Assembly (NCBI RefSeq): GCF_002208115.1
Contig: NZ_CP020946.1
Coordinates: 2,356,001 to 2,420,000 of the forward strand
Reading direction: 5' to 3'
Length of the DNA: 64,000 bases
Source of the DNA: Bdellovibrio bacteriovorus
GTDB taxonomy: Bacteria; Bdellovibrionota; Bdellovibrionia; Bdellovibrionales; Bdellovibrionaceae
Numbering within the stretch: the first letter of the stretch is position 1; each line of letters starts with the position of its first letter. Of this stretch, positions 26,874 to 36,339 are shown piece after piece. The translations under genes and the position numbers were made by a program. A model generated the notes under the pieces. The model did not search any database, was not told the origin of the DNA, and was given only the letters and a program-made list of their open reading frames with translations.

Positions 26874-27419
26874 ATGAGACGCGCACGCAAGATCAAAGTT
26901 GATCATAACAGTGAGTTCGAGCTGGATTTGGCGCCATTGCTGGCCGTGATGGTGAAGCTGGTTCCGGTTCTGCTTGTATCATCCGCCTTTGTGCAGATGA
27001 TGGTCATTGAAACTGAACTGCCGCAGGTGGTAAGCGAAGCTATCCAGCGCCAGGAAAATCAGAATACTCCGACCAATGTGGCGATGGAAATCGATGCCAA
27101 AGACGGCATCCGTATCATCATCACCGAAAAAGGCCAGGAAAAAGTCGAGACCATTCCATTGAAGGACGGCGCTTTCGACATGAACACCCTCCATCAGAAA
27201 CTGGTGGCGGTAAAAAAGGCCCATCCGGAAGTATTCAAGCTTGAATTGAATCCCGACGGCAAAGTCCCTTACGACACCATTGTGAAAATCATGGACGCTG
27301 CCCGACAGGCCCGCGACAACACGGTCAAGTTCCCGGTGTTTGACACCAAACAGGGCAAGAACGTGGAAACCAATTACATGTTCCCAGAGATCATCTTTGC
27401 GAACACCATGGAGGGCTAA
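26874..27419 (+). CDS. ExbD/TolR-family motor protein lacking the conserved Asp
   Basis: 181 aa: short cytoplasmic N-terminus, one membrane helix, periplasmic domain. The family pattern of TolR (NIVPLLDVLLVL) aligns with LDLAPLLAVMVKLVPVLL. The proton-carrying Asp is Ala24 and a Lys (Lys28) sits four residues later in the helix. The periplasmic part keeps the fold, with HPEVFKLELNPDGKVPYDTIVKIMDAAR near the end. It probably pairs with the following Asp-containing paralogue. AGGATGGG precedes the ATG. Confidence 0.88.
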   Translation: MRRARKIKVDHNSEFELDLAPLLAVMVKLVPVLLVSSAFVQMMVIETELPQVVSEAIQRQENQNTPTNVAMEIDAKDGIRIIITEKGQEKVETIPLKDGAFDMNTLHQKLVAVKKAHPEVFKLELNPDGKVPYDTIVKIMDAARQARDNTVKFPVFDTKQGKNVETNYMFPEIIFANTMEG

Positions 27420-27422
27420 GCC

Positions 27423-27926
27423 ATGTCACGTCGTCGCAGATATGAACCAAAAACAAAAAAGAACTCCACATTTGGTCTGAATATCACGTCTATGACTGAT
27501 ATGTTCACAATCATGCTGGTGTTCCTGCTGCAAAGCTATTCAACATCGGAAGTTCAGCTGAATCCCGAGAAGGACATCCGCCTTCCATCTTCGGCTTCAA
27601 TGACGAATGCAACAGAGTCGATCAAGCTTTCTTTGAGCGGAAACGAGCTGAAGATCGACCAGACAAAGATTGCTGATGTGAAAAATGCCGACTTCCTTCC
27701 GCAGGATCTGGAAGACAAAGACAGTAACTTCATCAAGCCCCTGTTCCAGGAGCTGGATAAGATCGCCAAGTCCGAAACCGAGAAGGATAAAGCTCATGTG
27801 AAAGAGGGCCGTATCCTTCTGCAGGCAGACAAGGATCTGCCGTACGCGACGCTGAGAAAAGTGATGTACACCGCTTCAATGGCGGGGTTCCCTCAGTTGA
27901 AGCTTGTCACCATGGTTGGAGAATAA
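27423..27926 (+). CDS. ExbD/TolR-family motor protein with intact Asp
   Basis: 167 aa. The basic N-terminus (MSRRRRYEPKTKK) and the helix LNITSMTDMFTIMLVFLL keep the proton-relay Asp as Asp26. The periplasmic C-terminal ExbD domain has LLQADKDLPYATLRKVMYTA. It starts 4 bases after its paralogue. AglQ and AglS of Myxococcus are likewise two TolR-like proteins working with AglR; by its Asp this one is the energised member. Confidence 0.9.
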   Translation: MSRRRRYEPKTKKNSTFGLNITSMTDMFTIMLVFLLQSYSTSEVQLNPEKDIRLPSSASMTNATESIKLSLSGNELKIDQTKIADVKNADFLPQDLEDKDSNFIKPLFQELDKIAKSETEKDKAHVKEGRILLQADKDLPYATLRKVMYTASMAGFPQLKLVTMVGE

Positions 27927-27930
27927 GTTT

Positions 27931-30900
27931 ATGATTCGCACAATAGTTCTGCTTCTAGCATTTCATCTGTTCTCACATTACTGCTTTGCTGCCGACAAAA
28001 ACACCAAAGGGCTTCTTCCTGAAGTCAGCATGACCCAGGGCAGTGAAAGCGATAACGAGAAAAAGGCTTTCAGCAGCGAGATCATGATCACTCGCTCTGA
28101 AAACAGAGCTATTGAGTCCCTGCAAGTTATCATCAAAAAAAACAAAGGTGCCAAGAACGAAGCTGATCTGTGGTACCGCCTGGCGGAGCTGTACATGAGA
28201 CGCTCCAAGTCCGGCCGCTTCTTTGACCTTCATCAGGACACTCCCCTGATGAAGCTTTCGCCGTTCCCGGTGCCAAACGAACGTGGCGCTGAGGCCATTA
28301 AACGTGCGATCAAGATTTACACCAAAATCGAAATGGACTTCCCGCATTTCAAACAAATGGATGCGGTTTTGTTCAATAACGCCTTCGCCAATCAGCAGAT
28401 TGCGCAGTACAAGGTGTCTGAACTGCTTTACCACAAACTTTTGACTCAATTCCCTAAATCCCCGCTGATCGCCGATGGTACTTTGGCGGTGGGTGAACTG
28501 CTTTATGACCAGGGTAAATTCTCTCAGGCTCTGGAGCACTTCCTGCGCGTGGAAAAATTCCCGAACAGCCGTGTTTATTCCTACGGCATGTACAAGGCCG
28601 CCTGGGCTTACTACAACATGCGTGACAGTGAAAACGGCATCAAGAAACTGGTACAGGTTGTAAAAACGAACCCACCGTTGCAGGACGGCGAGGTGCCAAC
28701 CAACCGCCACAACCTGCGTCGTGAGGCCATGCGTGACCTGACGGTGTTCATCGGTGACTCTTATCCAGCCAACAAGCTTTATTCTTTCTTTGAAGATCTC
28801 GCCACAGAAGAAGAACTGGGTCAGTCCATGATTGACCTGGCGAAACTTTACGAATCCCATTCCCGCCAGAAAGAGATGAATATCTTCCTGGAAGAATACA
28901 TCGACAAACGTTCGATGGGTCCGGACGTGGTGCGCTCTCACCTGTTCCTGGTCGAAGCCAACGAAACTTTGAAGAAACGCGACAAGGTTATCAACCACCT
29001 GCAATACGCATCGGACCTTTGTAAAAAGGACTCCGCTTGGAGAGGCATGCAGAAAGTGGACGTTTTGGAATCTTCCTGCGTGGAAGGATTCCGTCACACC
29101 AGCCTCGACATGGCCAAAAAATGGTGGGAGATCTGGCTTAAGAACAAACAAAACATGGAATTCTCGGATTTGACCCAGCAGTTGTTCAAACTGATTCTGG
29201 AAAACGAGGACCCGACCAAACCAGACCTGAAAACCCGTTTTGCTTACGCGGAACTGCTGTTCCAACTGCAAAAGTATGACGAAGCCAGCGTTCAGTATAA
29301 AATGGTCGGCGACAAATCCGCAGAACCAGTCATGAAACACGATGCGAACTATGCGGCCCTGTATGCCAAAGAAAAAAGCATCGAAAAGAAAAAAGACCCA
29401 CTCAAAGAAGCTGAACGCAAAGAACTTGCTGCCAACTATCTTTCCAAGCATCCAACTGGCAAGTTTGCGACTTTGATCAAATTCAAAATCGGTCACATTG
29501 CATACGAGGAAGCCAATTATCCGGAAGCGGAAAAATGGCTGATGCCACTGACATCCCTGAAAGGGGCTGACAACGCCGACATCAAGAAAAAATCCGAGGA
29601 TCTGATCCTGGATATGATGAACCTGCGCAAAGATTACGCAGGCATCAAGGACTTCTCAAAGAAAGTCATGGCATCCAGTGCTGACGACGGCCGCAAGAAA
29701 AGCATGAATAAAATCATGGAAGAGGCGCATTTCACTGAAATCCAGGAGTTTGCCAAGACTGGCGACAAAAACCAGGCATCTGAAAAGCTGATGTCCTTCG
29801 CCAAAGAACACGAAGGCTCAAAACTGGCACAGGATGCTCTGTGGCAGGCCCTGAGTCTGCAATACAGCGAAGGCCGTGTATATGACGCTGCAGAAGCTTC
29901 TGTGAAATTCGTGCAGAAACATCCTGATGACAAACGCAACCTGGATGCTTTGAAAGAAGCGGCCAAGGCTTACGCGGATGTCGGTCAGATCTCTAAATCC
30001 GCAGAGACTCTTTTGAAGATTGCGGATCTGGACAAGAAAAACCGCAACACTCACCTGGAACTTGCGGCGGACATTTATATCCTTGAAAAGAAAAACAAGG
30101 AAGCCCGTGCCGCGTACATGGGCATCCTGAATGGCGCTGATAACAAAACCCTGCAGCGTATTTATGGCAAATTGATGGATTCCTACAAGTCCGAACCACG
30201 CTCTGGCGAACTTGAGAAAATCCAGAACCAGGTTCTGGCAAAGGGGCTTGAACCTTACACAACTCAGATCATGATTGACCGCGCGAAGGCCTTGCTGGAT
30301 TCCGGCAAAACGACCGCAGCCTTTGATCTGGCGATGAAAGCCAACGGTCGTGACGTGGCGCCGGAAATACGTGCGGAAGCCCGTCTGATTCAGGCCCGTA
30401 TTCTGGAAAAAGAGCTGGTCGCACAAAGTGTGAAAGCCCGCGAGGAAAAATTCGCGATGGTGCTTTCCATGAAAACCGAGAAACTGGACAAGGCGCACAC
30501 GGCTTACTACACCACTCTGAAGATGTCGAAGGATCCATTCCAGCAGTTGGAAGCCATGCGCGGTATTGACCGTTGCTACGACAACTTCATCTCAAGCCTG
30601 ACAAACATGCCATTGCCGGCATCACTGACTCCGGCCGATCAGGAAGCTTTGCGTGGTGAGATCGCAAAACTGACAGCGCCGATCCAGGAAAAGAAAAATG
30701 AAAACGAAGCCAAACTGAAAGTTCTGGCTGCCGCCAAAGGACAGGCCGCAACGAATGAGCGCAGCTTTGCCTCCATCCGTGTGGATCAGACAGTTCCACC
30801 GGTGGCCCAATACCCTGCCGCTGACAAAATGACAGCTTATCTTCCAGCCTCCTCGGACATGACCATCGGCAAGGTGTCCCGTTTTGAGACCCGCACTCCG

Positions 30901-31644
30901 AAAGCTTGTAACAGAAGTGCCATCCTGACCGGCCAACTGGCGAATGTGAACACTTTGGAAGTTGCAGGAAATTGTTATTATTCTAGACAGTACGAGATGG
31001 TTGAAAAACTGGGTCTGGAACTTGCGAAGTCCAAAGACACGCGTGCCTTAGGTCTGTTCTATGCCAGCGTTGGTGCGGATGCCCGCGGTTATAACGACAA
31101 GGCGATGTGGATGATCGATGCCGCCCTGAAAGTTCAGCCGGAAGCAGCACCATACGTGTATCAGAAAGCCCGTCTGCTTTACAAAGAAGACGGTATGAAT
31201 TCCGCGATGCCGTTTTTCGATAAAGTTTTAGACATGCAAATGGCTTCGACGGAAATGAAAACTTTCGCTGGAGTGAAGGCATTCTCAGAGGGAGATTTTA
31301 CGAAGGCAATTGAAAATTTCTCTGCAATCTCTAAAGAACAATTGTATACTTTGAACGTGGGCACTCTGATGAGTGAAGCTTACGCCCAGAAGGGTGAAGT
31401 CGACAAAGCACTGAGCGTGGTGAAAGACCTGCTTGGCAGCAAGAAAGACAACACTGATTTCCTTCTGCAGCAGGCTCACTTGTTTGAGACCTACAAACAG
31501 AGTCCAACGCTTGCGCTGGATTCTTATGAAAGAGCATTTAAAGCCAGTCAGCAATTGGAAATGCGCGACTGGTTGGGTAAGAAAATACAGTATTTGAAAA
31601 ATCAAAACAAAGTCGGTCAGCACGTTATCTCGGGAGACTTGTAG
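27931..31644 (+). CDS. Large periplasmic TPR protein (GltD/AgmU-like by size and context)
   Basis: 1237 aa from ATG 27931, giving a signal peptide (MIRTIVLLLAFHLFSHYCFA). The mature part is helical with many degenerate TPR units (for example LWYRLAELYMRRSKSG, TRFAYAELLFQLQKYDEASVQYKMVG, AYAQKGEVDKALSVVKDLL). Family identity is uncertain: Myxococcus GltD/AgmU is a TPR protein of similar size encoded with the gliding motor. It probably scaffolds or couples the inner-membrane motor to outer-membrane parts. It starts 4 bases after the ExbD gene. Confidence 0.8.
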   Translation: MIRTIVLLLAFHLFSHYCFAADKNTKGLLPEVSMTQGSESDNEKKAFSSEIMITRSENRAIESLQVIIKKNKGAKNEADLWYRLAELYMRRSKSGRFFDLHQDTPLMKLSPFPVPNERGAEAIKRAIKIYTKIEMDFPHFKQMDAVLFNNAFANQQIAQYKVSELLYHKLLTQFPKSPLIADGTLAVGELLYDQGKFSQALEHFLRVEKFPNSRVYSYGMYKAAWAYYNMRDSENGIKKLVQVVKTNPPLQDGEVPTNRHNLRREAMRDLTVFIGDSYPANKLYSFFEDLATEEELGQSMIDLAKLYESHSRQKEMNIFLEEYIDKRSMGPDVVRSHLFLVEANETLKKRDKVINHLQYASDLCKKDSAWRGMQKVDVLESSCVEGFRHTSLDMAKKWWEIWLKNKQNMEFSDLTQQLFKLILENEDPTKPDLKTRFAYAELLFQLQKYDEASVQYKMVGDKSAEPVMKHDANYAALYAKEKSIEKKKDPLKEAERKELAANYLSKHPTGKFATLIKFKIGHIAYEEANYPEAEKWLMPLTSLKGADNADIKKKSEDLILDMMNLRKDYAGIKDFSKKVMASSADDGRKKSMNKIMEEAHFTEIQEFAKTGDKNQASEKLMSFAKEHEGSKLAQDALWQALSLQYSEGRVYDAAEASVKFVQKHPDDKRNLDALKEAAKAYADVGQISKSAETLLKIADLDKKNRNTHLELAADIYILEKKNKEARAAYMGILNGADNKTLQRIYGKLMDSYKSEPRSGELEKIQNQVLAKGLEPYTTQIMIDRAKALLDSGKTTAAFDLAMKANGRDVAPEIRAEARLIQARILEKELVAQSVKAREEKFAMVLSMKTEKLDKAHTAYYTTLKMSKDPFQQLEAMRGIDRCYDNFISSLTNMPLPASLTPADQEALRGEIAKLTAPIQEKKNENEAKLKVLAAAKGQAATNERSFASIRVDQTVPPVAQYPAADKMTAYLPASSDMTIGKVSRFETRTPKACNRSAILTGQLANVNTLEVAGNCYYSRQYEMVEKLGLELAKSKDTRALGLFYASVGADARGYNDKAMWMIDAALKVQPEAAPYVYQKARLLYKEDGMNSAMPFFDKVLDMQMASTEMKTFAGVKAFSEGDFTKAIENFSAISKEQLYTLNVGTLMSEAYAQKGEVDKALSVVKDLLGSKKDNTDFLLQQAHLFETYKQSPTLALDSYERAFKASQQLEMRDWLGKKIQYLKNQNKVGQHVISGDL

Positions 31645-31658
31645 TATGGAGGGTACAA

Positions 31659-31907
31659 GTGAAATCTATCATCACAGCGATGGTTGCTTTCATTCTCTTG
31701 GGAGCATCGGCTGGCTTTGCCAAACAAAGAACAGTCCGTAAAGTCCAGGAAGTCAATTTCGGTGACATGAACCTTAAGGGAACGATTCGGAACCCTGACG
31801 GCGCCTATCTTGTGCAAAAAAGAGGCATCAAGTTTATGCCTCTTTACGATGTGCAGAAAGATATGGATGGCCGTATCCGCGAATCAGCTCTCTACTTGAA
31901 CAACTAG
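31659..31907 (+). CDS. Small exported protein of the gliding-type operon
   Basis: 82 aa from a GTG start preceded by GGAGG at 31648-31652. A signal peptide (ITAMVAFILLGASAGFA) is followed by a ~60-residue mature protein with VNFGDMNLKGTIRNPDG and YDVQKDMDGRIRESALYL. I do not recognise a family. Its fixed place between the TPR and transducer genes suggests a small periplasmic subunit. Confidence 0.72.
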   Translation: MKSIITAMVAFILLGASAGFAKQRTVRKVQEVNFGDMNLKGTIRNPDGAYLVQKRGIKFMPLYDVQKDMDGRIRESALYLNN

Positions 31908-31923
31908 TTTCATGAGGTGTCAC

Positions 31924-33390
31924 ATGCTCACGTTGATTGTGCGTCAATCCCTGAAAAACGGGACGGCGAAAACTTGGAAGTTAAGATCCAATAACAAAAC
32001 CCACACCTTCGGGTCCTCCCGTCTGGCCGATGTGATTTCTATCGCACCGGATTCCAAGGGCATCCAGGGTCTTTTTGAATACCGTGACGGAGCCTGGTGG
32101 TATGTCGATCTGGACATGAACACCAGCGCTTCCGCTAAGGGCTCTCCGGCTTTGCGCCTGGATGAGGAAAAGTCCCTGACTATCGGCGACTGTACATTGC
32201 AGTTCACTCCGGTGGTGAAAGAAGCGGATTTGTATCTGCGCCTGGAAAAGGCCGGCAAAGAACAGCGTGAAGCCGGAAAGCAGTTCCAGCTTTACATCGT
32301 AAAACATAACGATCAGGTTCTTGAAACCAAGATCCTGCCTATGAACAAAAAATTCAAACCTTCCATGGCGATGACTCCAACAACAGTCGCTTGTGTCCCT
32401 TCCCAGGAATGGCACAAACAAATGGTCGGTGAACTTGAAGTGAAACAAAGAACCGTTTCTTTGGAAGACGCCGCCCGCATGGCCCGCCTTTCCACAGACC
32501 AGTTGATGGATGAAGACTCCAAAAAAGGTGTATTTATCGTTCTTGGTGCGGCTTTGTTCCTGGTGACAGTGGGATTGTTCTCGCCAAAATCCCAGGATCT
32601 TGAAGTGGTTGCAGCTCCGCCAAAAGCGGCGCAGAAAATCATTGTTAAAACTGAGATCAAACCCAAACGCAAAAAAGCCGAAGCCGCCCCTACCCAACAG
32701 GTGGTCGTGAAAGAACAAGCTCCGGCAGCCAATCAGAAAACGGCGGAGATGCCTACTGGTGGCAGCAAAGTTTCCAAAATGATGAAGTCCATTTCCGGCG
32801 GTCGTATTTCCCAGCTTCTGGGTAAAGTTTCCGCTCAAGCCGCTCGTTCCGGCAACGTCGTTATCGCCACAGGCGTGAAAGCAGGTTCCGGCGCTTCCGG
32901 TCGTGCCCTAGCGGCTGTCGGCAGCATGGAGCGCTCCGGCCGTGACTGGGGTAACGAAGGTGCTGGTTCCGGTGGTGGTGTCGGCACTGTCGGCCGTGGC
33001 GGTGGCAACAGTGCCACAGGTATGGGCGGTCTGGCAGCGGGCGGCACCGGTTCCGGTGGCGTGGGCCTGATCGAAGAGGAAGGCGAAATTACTGGCGGTC
33101 TGGACAGAGAGATCATCGCCCAGTACATCAAATCCAAACTGGGTCAGATTCTGTATTGCTATGAAAGACAACTGAGTGCCAAACCGGATCTGTTCGGTAA
33201 GGTCGCTGTGAAATTCACGATCGGTCCATCCGGTCAGGTGGAACAGCAGCTCATTGGGGACACAACACTTAAGAACGCAACCGTTGAGGGATGTATATTG
33301 AATAGGGTTGCCGCGTGGAAGTTTCCTGCTCCACAGGGGGGAACACGCGTGCTAGTGACTTATCCATTCTTATTCAAAAGTACAAACTAA
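31924..33390 (+). CDS. FHA-like / TonB-like transducer with AgmX/PglI-type C-terminal domain
   Basis: 488 aa from ATG 31924 (GAGGTG upstream). Residues about 1-105 look like an FHA-type beta-sandwich. One membrane helix at about 205-222 (VFIVLGAALFLVTVGLF) is followed by a Lys/Pro/Ala linker and a Gly-rich stretch (about 335-385). The last ~100 residues carry an AgmX/PglI-type tail: LGQILYCYERQLSAKPDLFG, VKFTIGPSGQVEQQL and VAAWKFPAPQGG. It resembles GltG/GltJ of Myxococcus, which carry motor force across the periplasm. Confidence 0.85.
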   Translation: MLTLIVRQSLKNGTAKTWKLRSNNKTHTFGSSRLADVISIAPDSKGIQGLFEYRDGAWWYVDLDMNTSASAKGSPALRLDEEKSLTIGDCTLQFTPVVKEADLYLRLEKAGKEQREAGKQFQLYIVKHNDQVLETKILPMNKKFKPSMAMTPTTVACVPSQEWHKQMVGELEVKQRTVSLEDAARMARLSTDQLMDEDSKKGVFIVLGAALFLVTVGLFSPKSQDLEVVAAPPKAAQKIIVKTEIKPKRKKAEAAPTQQVVVKEQAPAANQKTAEMPTGGSKVSKMMKSISGGRISQLLGKVSAQAARSGNVVIATGVKAGSGASGRALAAVGSMERSGRDWGNEGAGSGGGVGTVGRGGGNSATGMGGLAAGGTGSGGVGLIEEEGEITGGLDREIIAQYIKSKLGQILYCYERQLSAKPDLFGKVAVKFTIGPSGQVEQQLIGDTTLKNATVEGCILNRVAAWKFPAPQGGTRVLVTYPFLFKSTN

Positions 33391-33405
33391 GGCGGGGGTT
33401 ATATC

Positions 33406-34170
33406 ATGTTGAAGAAGACAATTCTAATGTTCATCCTGACGGCATCTCAGGCATTTGCACAGCAGGCGGCAGACAGCAAAGCTGATCAACGCGGCAGCGA
33501 CAAGCTGGACATCAAAAAGCTGGAGCAGAAATACTGGGCAGCCAAAGACGACGACTTCAGTGTCGTTCAGAACAGACGTTACGTGAAAGCGGAACGTTTC
33601 TATCTGACCGGTGCTGCGGGTATTCCGTTCAATGACCCCTACAGCACAGGAACTATCGCTGGCGGAAGCCTGGGGTATTTCTTCAATGAACGCTGGGGTC
33701 TTGAAGGCAGCTACAACTCTGCAAGCCTGAAAGACAACGATGCGGTAAAACAATTCGTTGATACCTACGGCGCGATTCCGGACCACAACGTTTTGAAGTC
33801 ATCCTATTTCCTTTCCGGTATCTGGGTCCCTTTCTATGCGAAAATGAGTGTGGTTGACAAAGCCATCATCTATTTCGACATGGGTATCTCGTTCGGTGTG
33901 GGGTCACTGAACTATGAAATCACCCAGGCCGAAGGCAACGTCTCCAAAGACACCATGGCCTACAAACTGGGCGTGTTCCAGCAGATCTTCTTCTCTGAGC
34001 ATTTTGCCATCAGAGCGGATTTGGTCAACACCTGGTCCACTCAGGAAAAGATGAAGTACTATGCTCCGGGCACAAACGTGGGCGGTACTGTCGTGGGTGG
34101 TCAGCGTGATCTGGGCAGTGAAACGATCAACGATACATCACTGATGATTGGTATCACGTACTGGCATTAA
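33406..34170 (+). CDS. Outer-membrane beta-barrel protein (GltA/GltB-like by context)
   Basis: 254 aa with a signal peptide ending AFAQQ. An N-terminal charged segment (SDKLDIKKLEQKYWAAKDDDF) precedes an eight-stranded-barrel-like region with alternating aromatics (GSLGYFFNERWGLEGSYNS, FFSEHFAIRADLVNTW) and a final ITYWH. Small barrels of this type (GltA/B) anchor the Myxococcus gliding complex in the outer membrane. GGCGGGGG precedes the ATG. Confidence 0.82.
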   Translation: MLKKTILMFILTASQAFAQQAADSKADQRGSDKLDIKKLEQKYWAAKDDDFSVVQNRRYVKAERFYLTGAAGIPFNDPYSTGTIAGGSLGYFFNERWGLEGSYNSASLKDNDAVKQFVDTYGAIPDHNVLKSSYFLSGIWVPFYAKMSVVDKAIIYFDMGISFGVGSLNYEITQAEGNVSKDTMAYKLGVFQQIFFSEHFAIRADLVNTWSTQEKMKYYAPGTNVGGTVVGGQRDLGSETINDTSLMIGITYWH

Positions 34171-34193
34171 TTTTCTCCAGGGTGGGGGGATTT

Positions 34194-36323
34194 ATGAACA
34201 AGTCATTAAGCATTCTGATTACTATTCCATTTCTGTGCGGCACGGCTTTGGCTGAGCCCGCACTGAAAGTCAAAAAAGGCGGCCGTCCAGCGGCTGCCAG
34301 CCTGAAGGTCAAATCCAGCCTGGTTCCGACTTTTGATGTCTATCAAAAGAAAGTGGTGAAAGGCAAAGTCGAGGTCTTCAAGGTTAAAAACATTCCTTTG
34401 CTGGATGTCGGTGAAGAGCGCGAACTCGAGGCCTCTGAAATGAGCCCGCTGCGCCTCCCCGCCTCCCGCGAAGTCACTTTGAAAGAAACCCGCCGTCGTG
34501 AATCTCCAGTGGCCATTGATTTTGTCCTGAAGCCTTACACGGACGTGGTAAACCCGGCCAAATCCCTGACCACAGCGGATGCCTTCAACAAAATTCCGGA
34601 TGTCAAAATCCTGAATCCGGTGGCAGAACCTGTGACCAAGGATCCTCTGGTGCAACTGGCGAAGCTTGAAGACATGCAGCCGAATGACTACAAACTGCTG
34701 CAGGCTTTGATCTTCCTGGAAATCCAGAAGAACTACGAACTGGCGATGGGTCTGTTCTCGGAACTGATCGAGGACCCGGAACACCGGATTGAGGCTTTGT
34801 ACCACTATGCCATGACAGCCAAGGGCCTGGGTCTGCACTCCGAGTTCCGCCAGTACATGATTCAGGTGGCGCAGGAAACCAAATCCAAAGAGTGGCAGCA
34901 AAAAGCAACTGAAGCCCTGGTTCAGAACATCAACACACTGGAAACGTCCGACATCGCTTTGATCGACCCTTTGGTGATCAAGCATGAAATGGACATCACC
35001 AAGAATGATGACTACCAGATCACCCGTGCCAAATACTATTCAGACAAGGGCCAACTGGGCCTGATGGAAGACGCTTTGATCTTTATCGGCGAAAAGTCCC
35101 CGCGTTATCCGGAGGCTTTGCTGCTGAATGCCCTGTTCAACTATCGTCAGGGTAAAGTCGAAGAAGCCACCATCTATCTGGAAAAGCTGATGACTGCGAC
35201 CGAGGCCGACAAAACATCCCAACTGCGTTCTGTGGGTGCTTTGACTCTGGCGCGCATGCAGTTCCAGAAGTCCCAGTATAAAGAGGCCTTCCAGTCTTAT
35301 CTGAAAGTCGATAAATCCAATCCTCTGTGGCTGCAGGCTATGGTGGAAAGCGCGTGGACTCAGATTTTGGGTGAGGACTATGAAGGGGCTGCGGGGAACA
35401 TGTTCTCTCTGCACACGGACTTCTTCAAAAACGCGTTCTCTCCGGAATCCTATGTGGTGCGCACTGTGGGTTACCTGAACCTGTGCCAATACGGTGACGG
35501 TGTGCAGGTGCTGAATGAAATGAAAAAGAAGTATGCCCCTTGGAAGCAGAAGCTGGCTGCCTACAGCTCTTCCCACAAGGATTCTTCCGCATACTATGAA
35601 ACTGTGAAGGGCTGGTTGAAAAACTCAGACCTTAAGGAAGTTGACGGTCTGCCACGTTCCTTCATTGTGGAACTGGCGCGCCACCCTGCTTACATGAGCG
35701 TGCAAAAGCAGATCAACGCCTATGAGGACGAGATCGTGAAATTCAACCGCATCGCGCTGACTTTGGTGAAAAAAGAGCGCGAGCTGATTGCCAAACAAAA
35801 CGAGGCCAACAAAGAACTGGCTGACGCGAAAAAAGGACTCAAAGGCGACAGCCCTTCTGAATCCACCGTGGCGGCAGTGCAAAGAGCCGAGCAGAAACTG
35901 CTGAGCTATCGCATCCAGTTCCACATTGCCAAGAAAGCCCGCACGTCCATCAAGAATCTGCGCGCAACTGGCATGGCCCGTATTGAAAAAGAAAAAACAG
36001 TGCTGCGTGCCCAGGCATCCCAGGCTTTGAAAGGCCGCTTTGACGAGATGCTGGCAGGTCTGGACAAGGTCCTGGATCAGAACGATGTTCTGCAGTACGA
36101 GCTGTACTCTGGCGCCGGTGAGCACATCCGCTATCAAATGGCTGGTGGTGAGATCAACGAAAAAGAACGTCCGGAGCTGAAGGTTCAGAAGGAAAAATCC
36201 CTGAACTGGAAATTCAAAGGTGAAATCTGGGAGGACGAAGTGGGTCACTATCGTTCTTCTTTGAAAAATGTTTGTGCCCAAGAAGGTCAGGACGGCAGTG
36301 TGGCCGGCTTGTCTGAACAATAA
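34194..36323 (+). CDS. Periplasmic TPR protein with C-terminal coiled coil (GltC/GltE-like by context)
   Basis: 709 aa from ATG 34194 (GGTGGGGGG upstream). Signal peptide LSILITIPFLCGTALAEP; a disordered basic segment to about 125; helical repeats about 145-475 (LLQALIFLEIQKNYELAMGLFSEL, LLLNALFNYRQGKVEEATIYLEKL). A long coiled coil follows at about 520-610 (IALTLVKKERELIAKQNEANKEL). TPR proteins are recurrent partners in Agl/Glt systems. Precise orthology cannot be decided by eye. Confidence 0.78.
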   Translation: MNKSLSILITIPFLCGTALAEPALKVKKGGRPAAASLKVKSSLVPTFDVYQKKVVKGKVEVFKVKNIPLLDVGEERELEASEMSPLRLPASREVTLKETRRRESPVAIDFVLKPYTDVVNPAKSLTTADAFNKIPDVKILNPVAEPVTKDPLVQLAKLEDMQPNDYKLLQALIFLEIQKNYELAMGLFSELIEDPEHRIEALYHYAMTAKGLGLHSEFRQYMIQVAQETKSKEWQQKATEALVQNINTLETSDIALIDPLVIKHEMDITKNDDYQITRAKYYSDKGQLGLMEDALIFIGEKSPRYPEALLLNALFNYRQGKVEEATIYLEKLMTATEADKTSQLRSVGALTLARMQFQKSQYKEAFQSYLKVDKSNPLWLQAMVESAWTQILGEDYEGAAGNMFSLHTDFFKNAFSPESYVVRTVGYLNLCQYGDGVQVLNEMKKKYAPWKQKLAAYSSSHKDSSAYYETVKGWLKNSDLKEVDGLPRSFIVELARHPAYMSVQKQINAYEDEIVKFNRIALTLVKKERELIAKQNEANKELADAKKGLKGDSPSESTVAAVQRAEQKLLSYRIQFHIAKKARTSIKNLRATGMARIEKEKTVLRAQASQALKGRFDEMLAGLDKVLDQNDVLQYELYSGAGEHIRYQMAGGEINEKERPELKVQKEKSLNWKFKGEIWEDEVGHYRSSLKNVCAQEGQDGSVAGLSEQ

Positions 36324-36339
36324 GGAAAGGATTTTCAAG

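Noticed and set aside
27973-29496. A 507-codon open frame on the minus strand
   Set aside because: It is fully opposite the TPR gene, with biased His/Phe-rich composition typical of an antisense shadow, and no recognisable domain.
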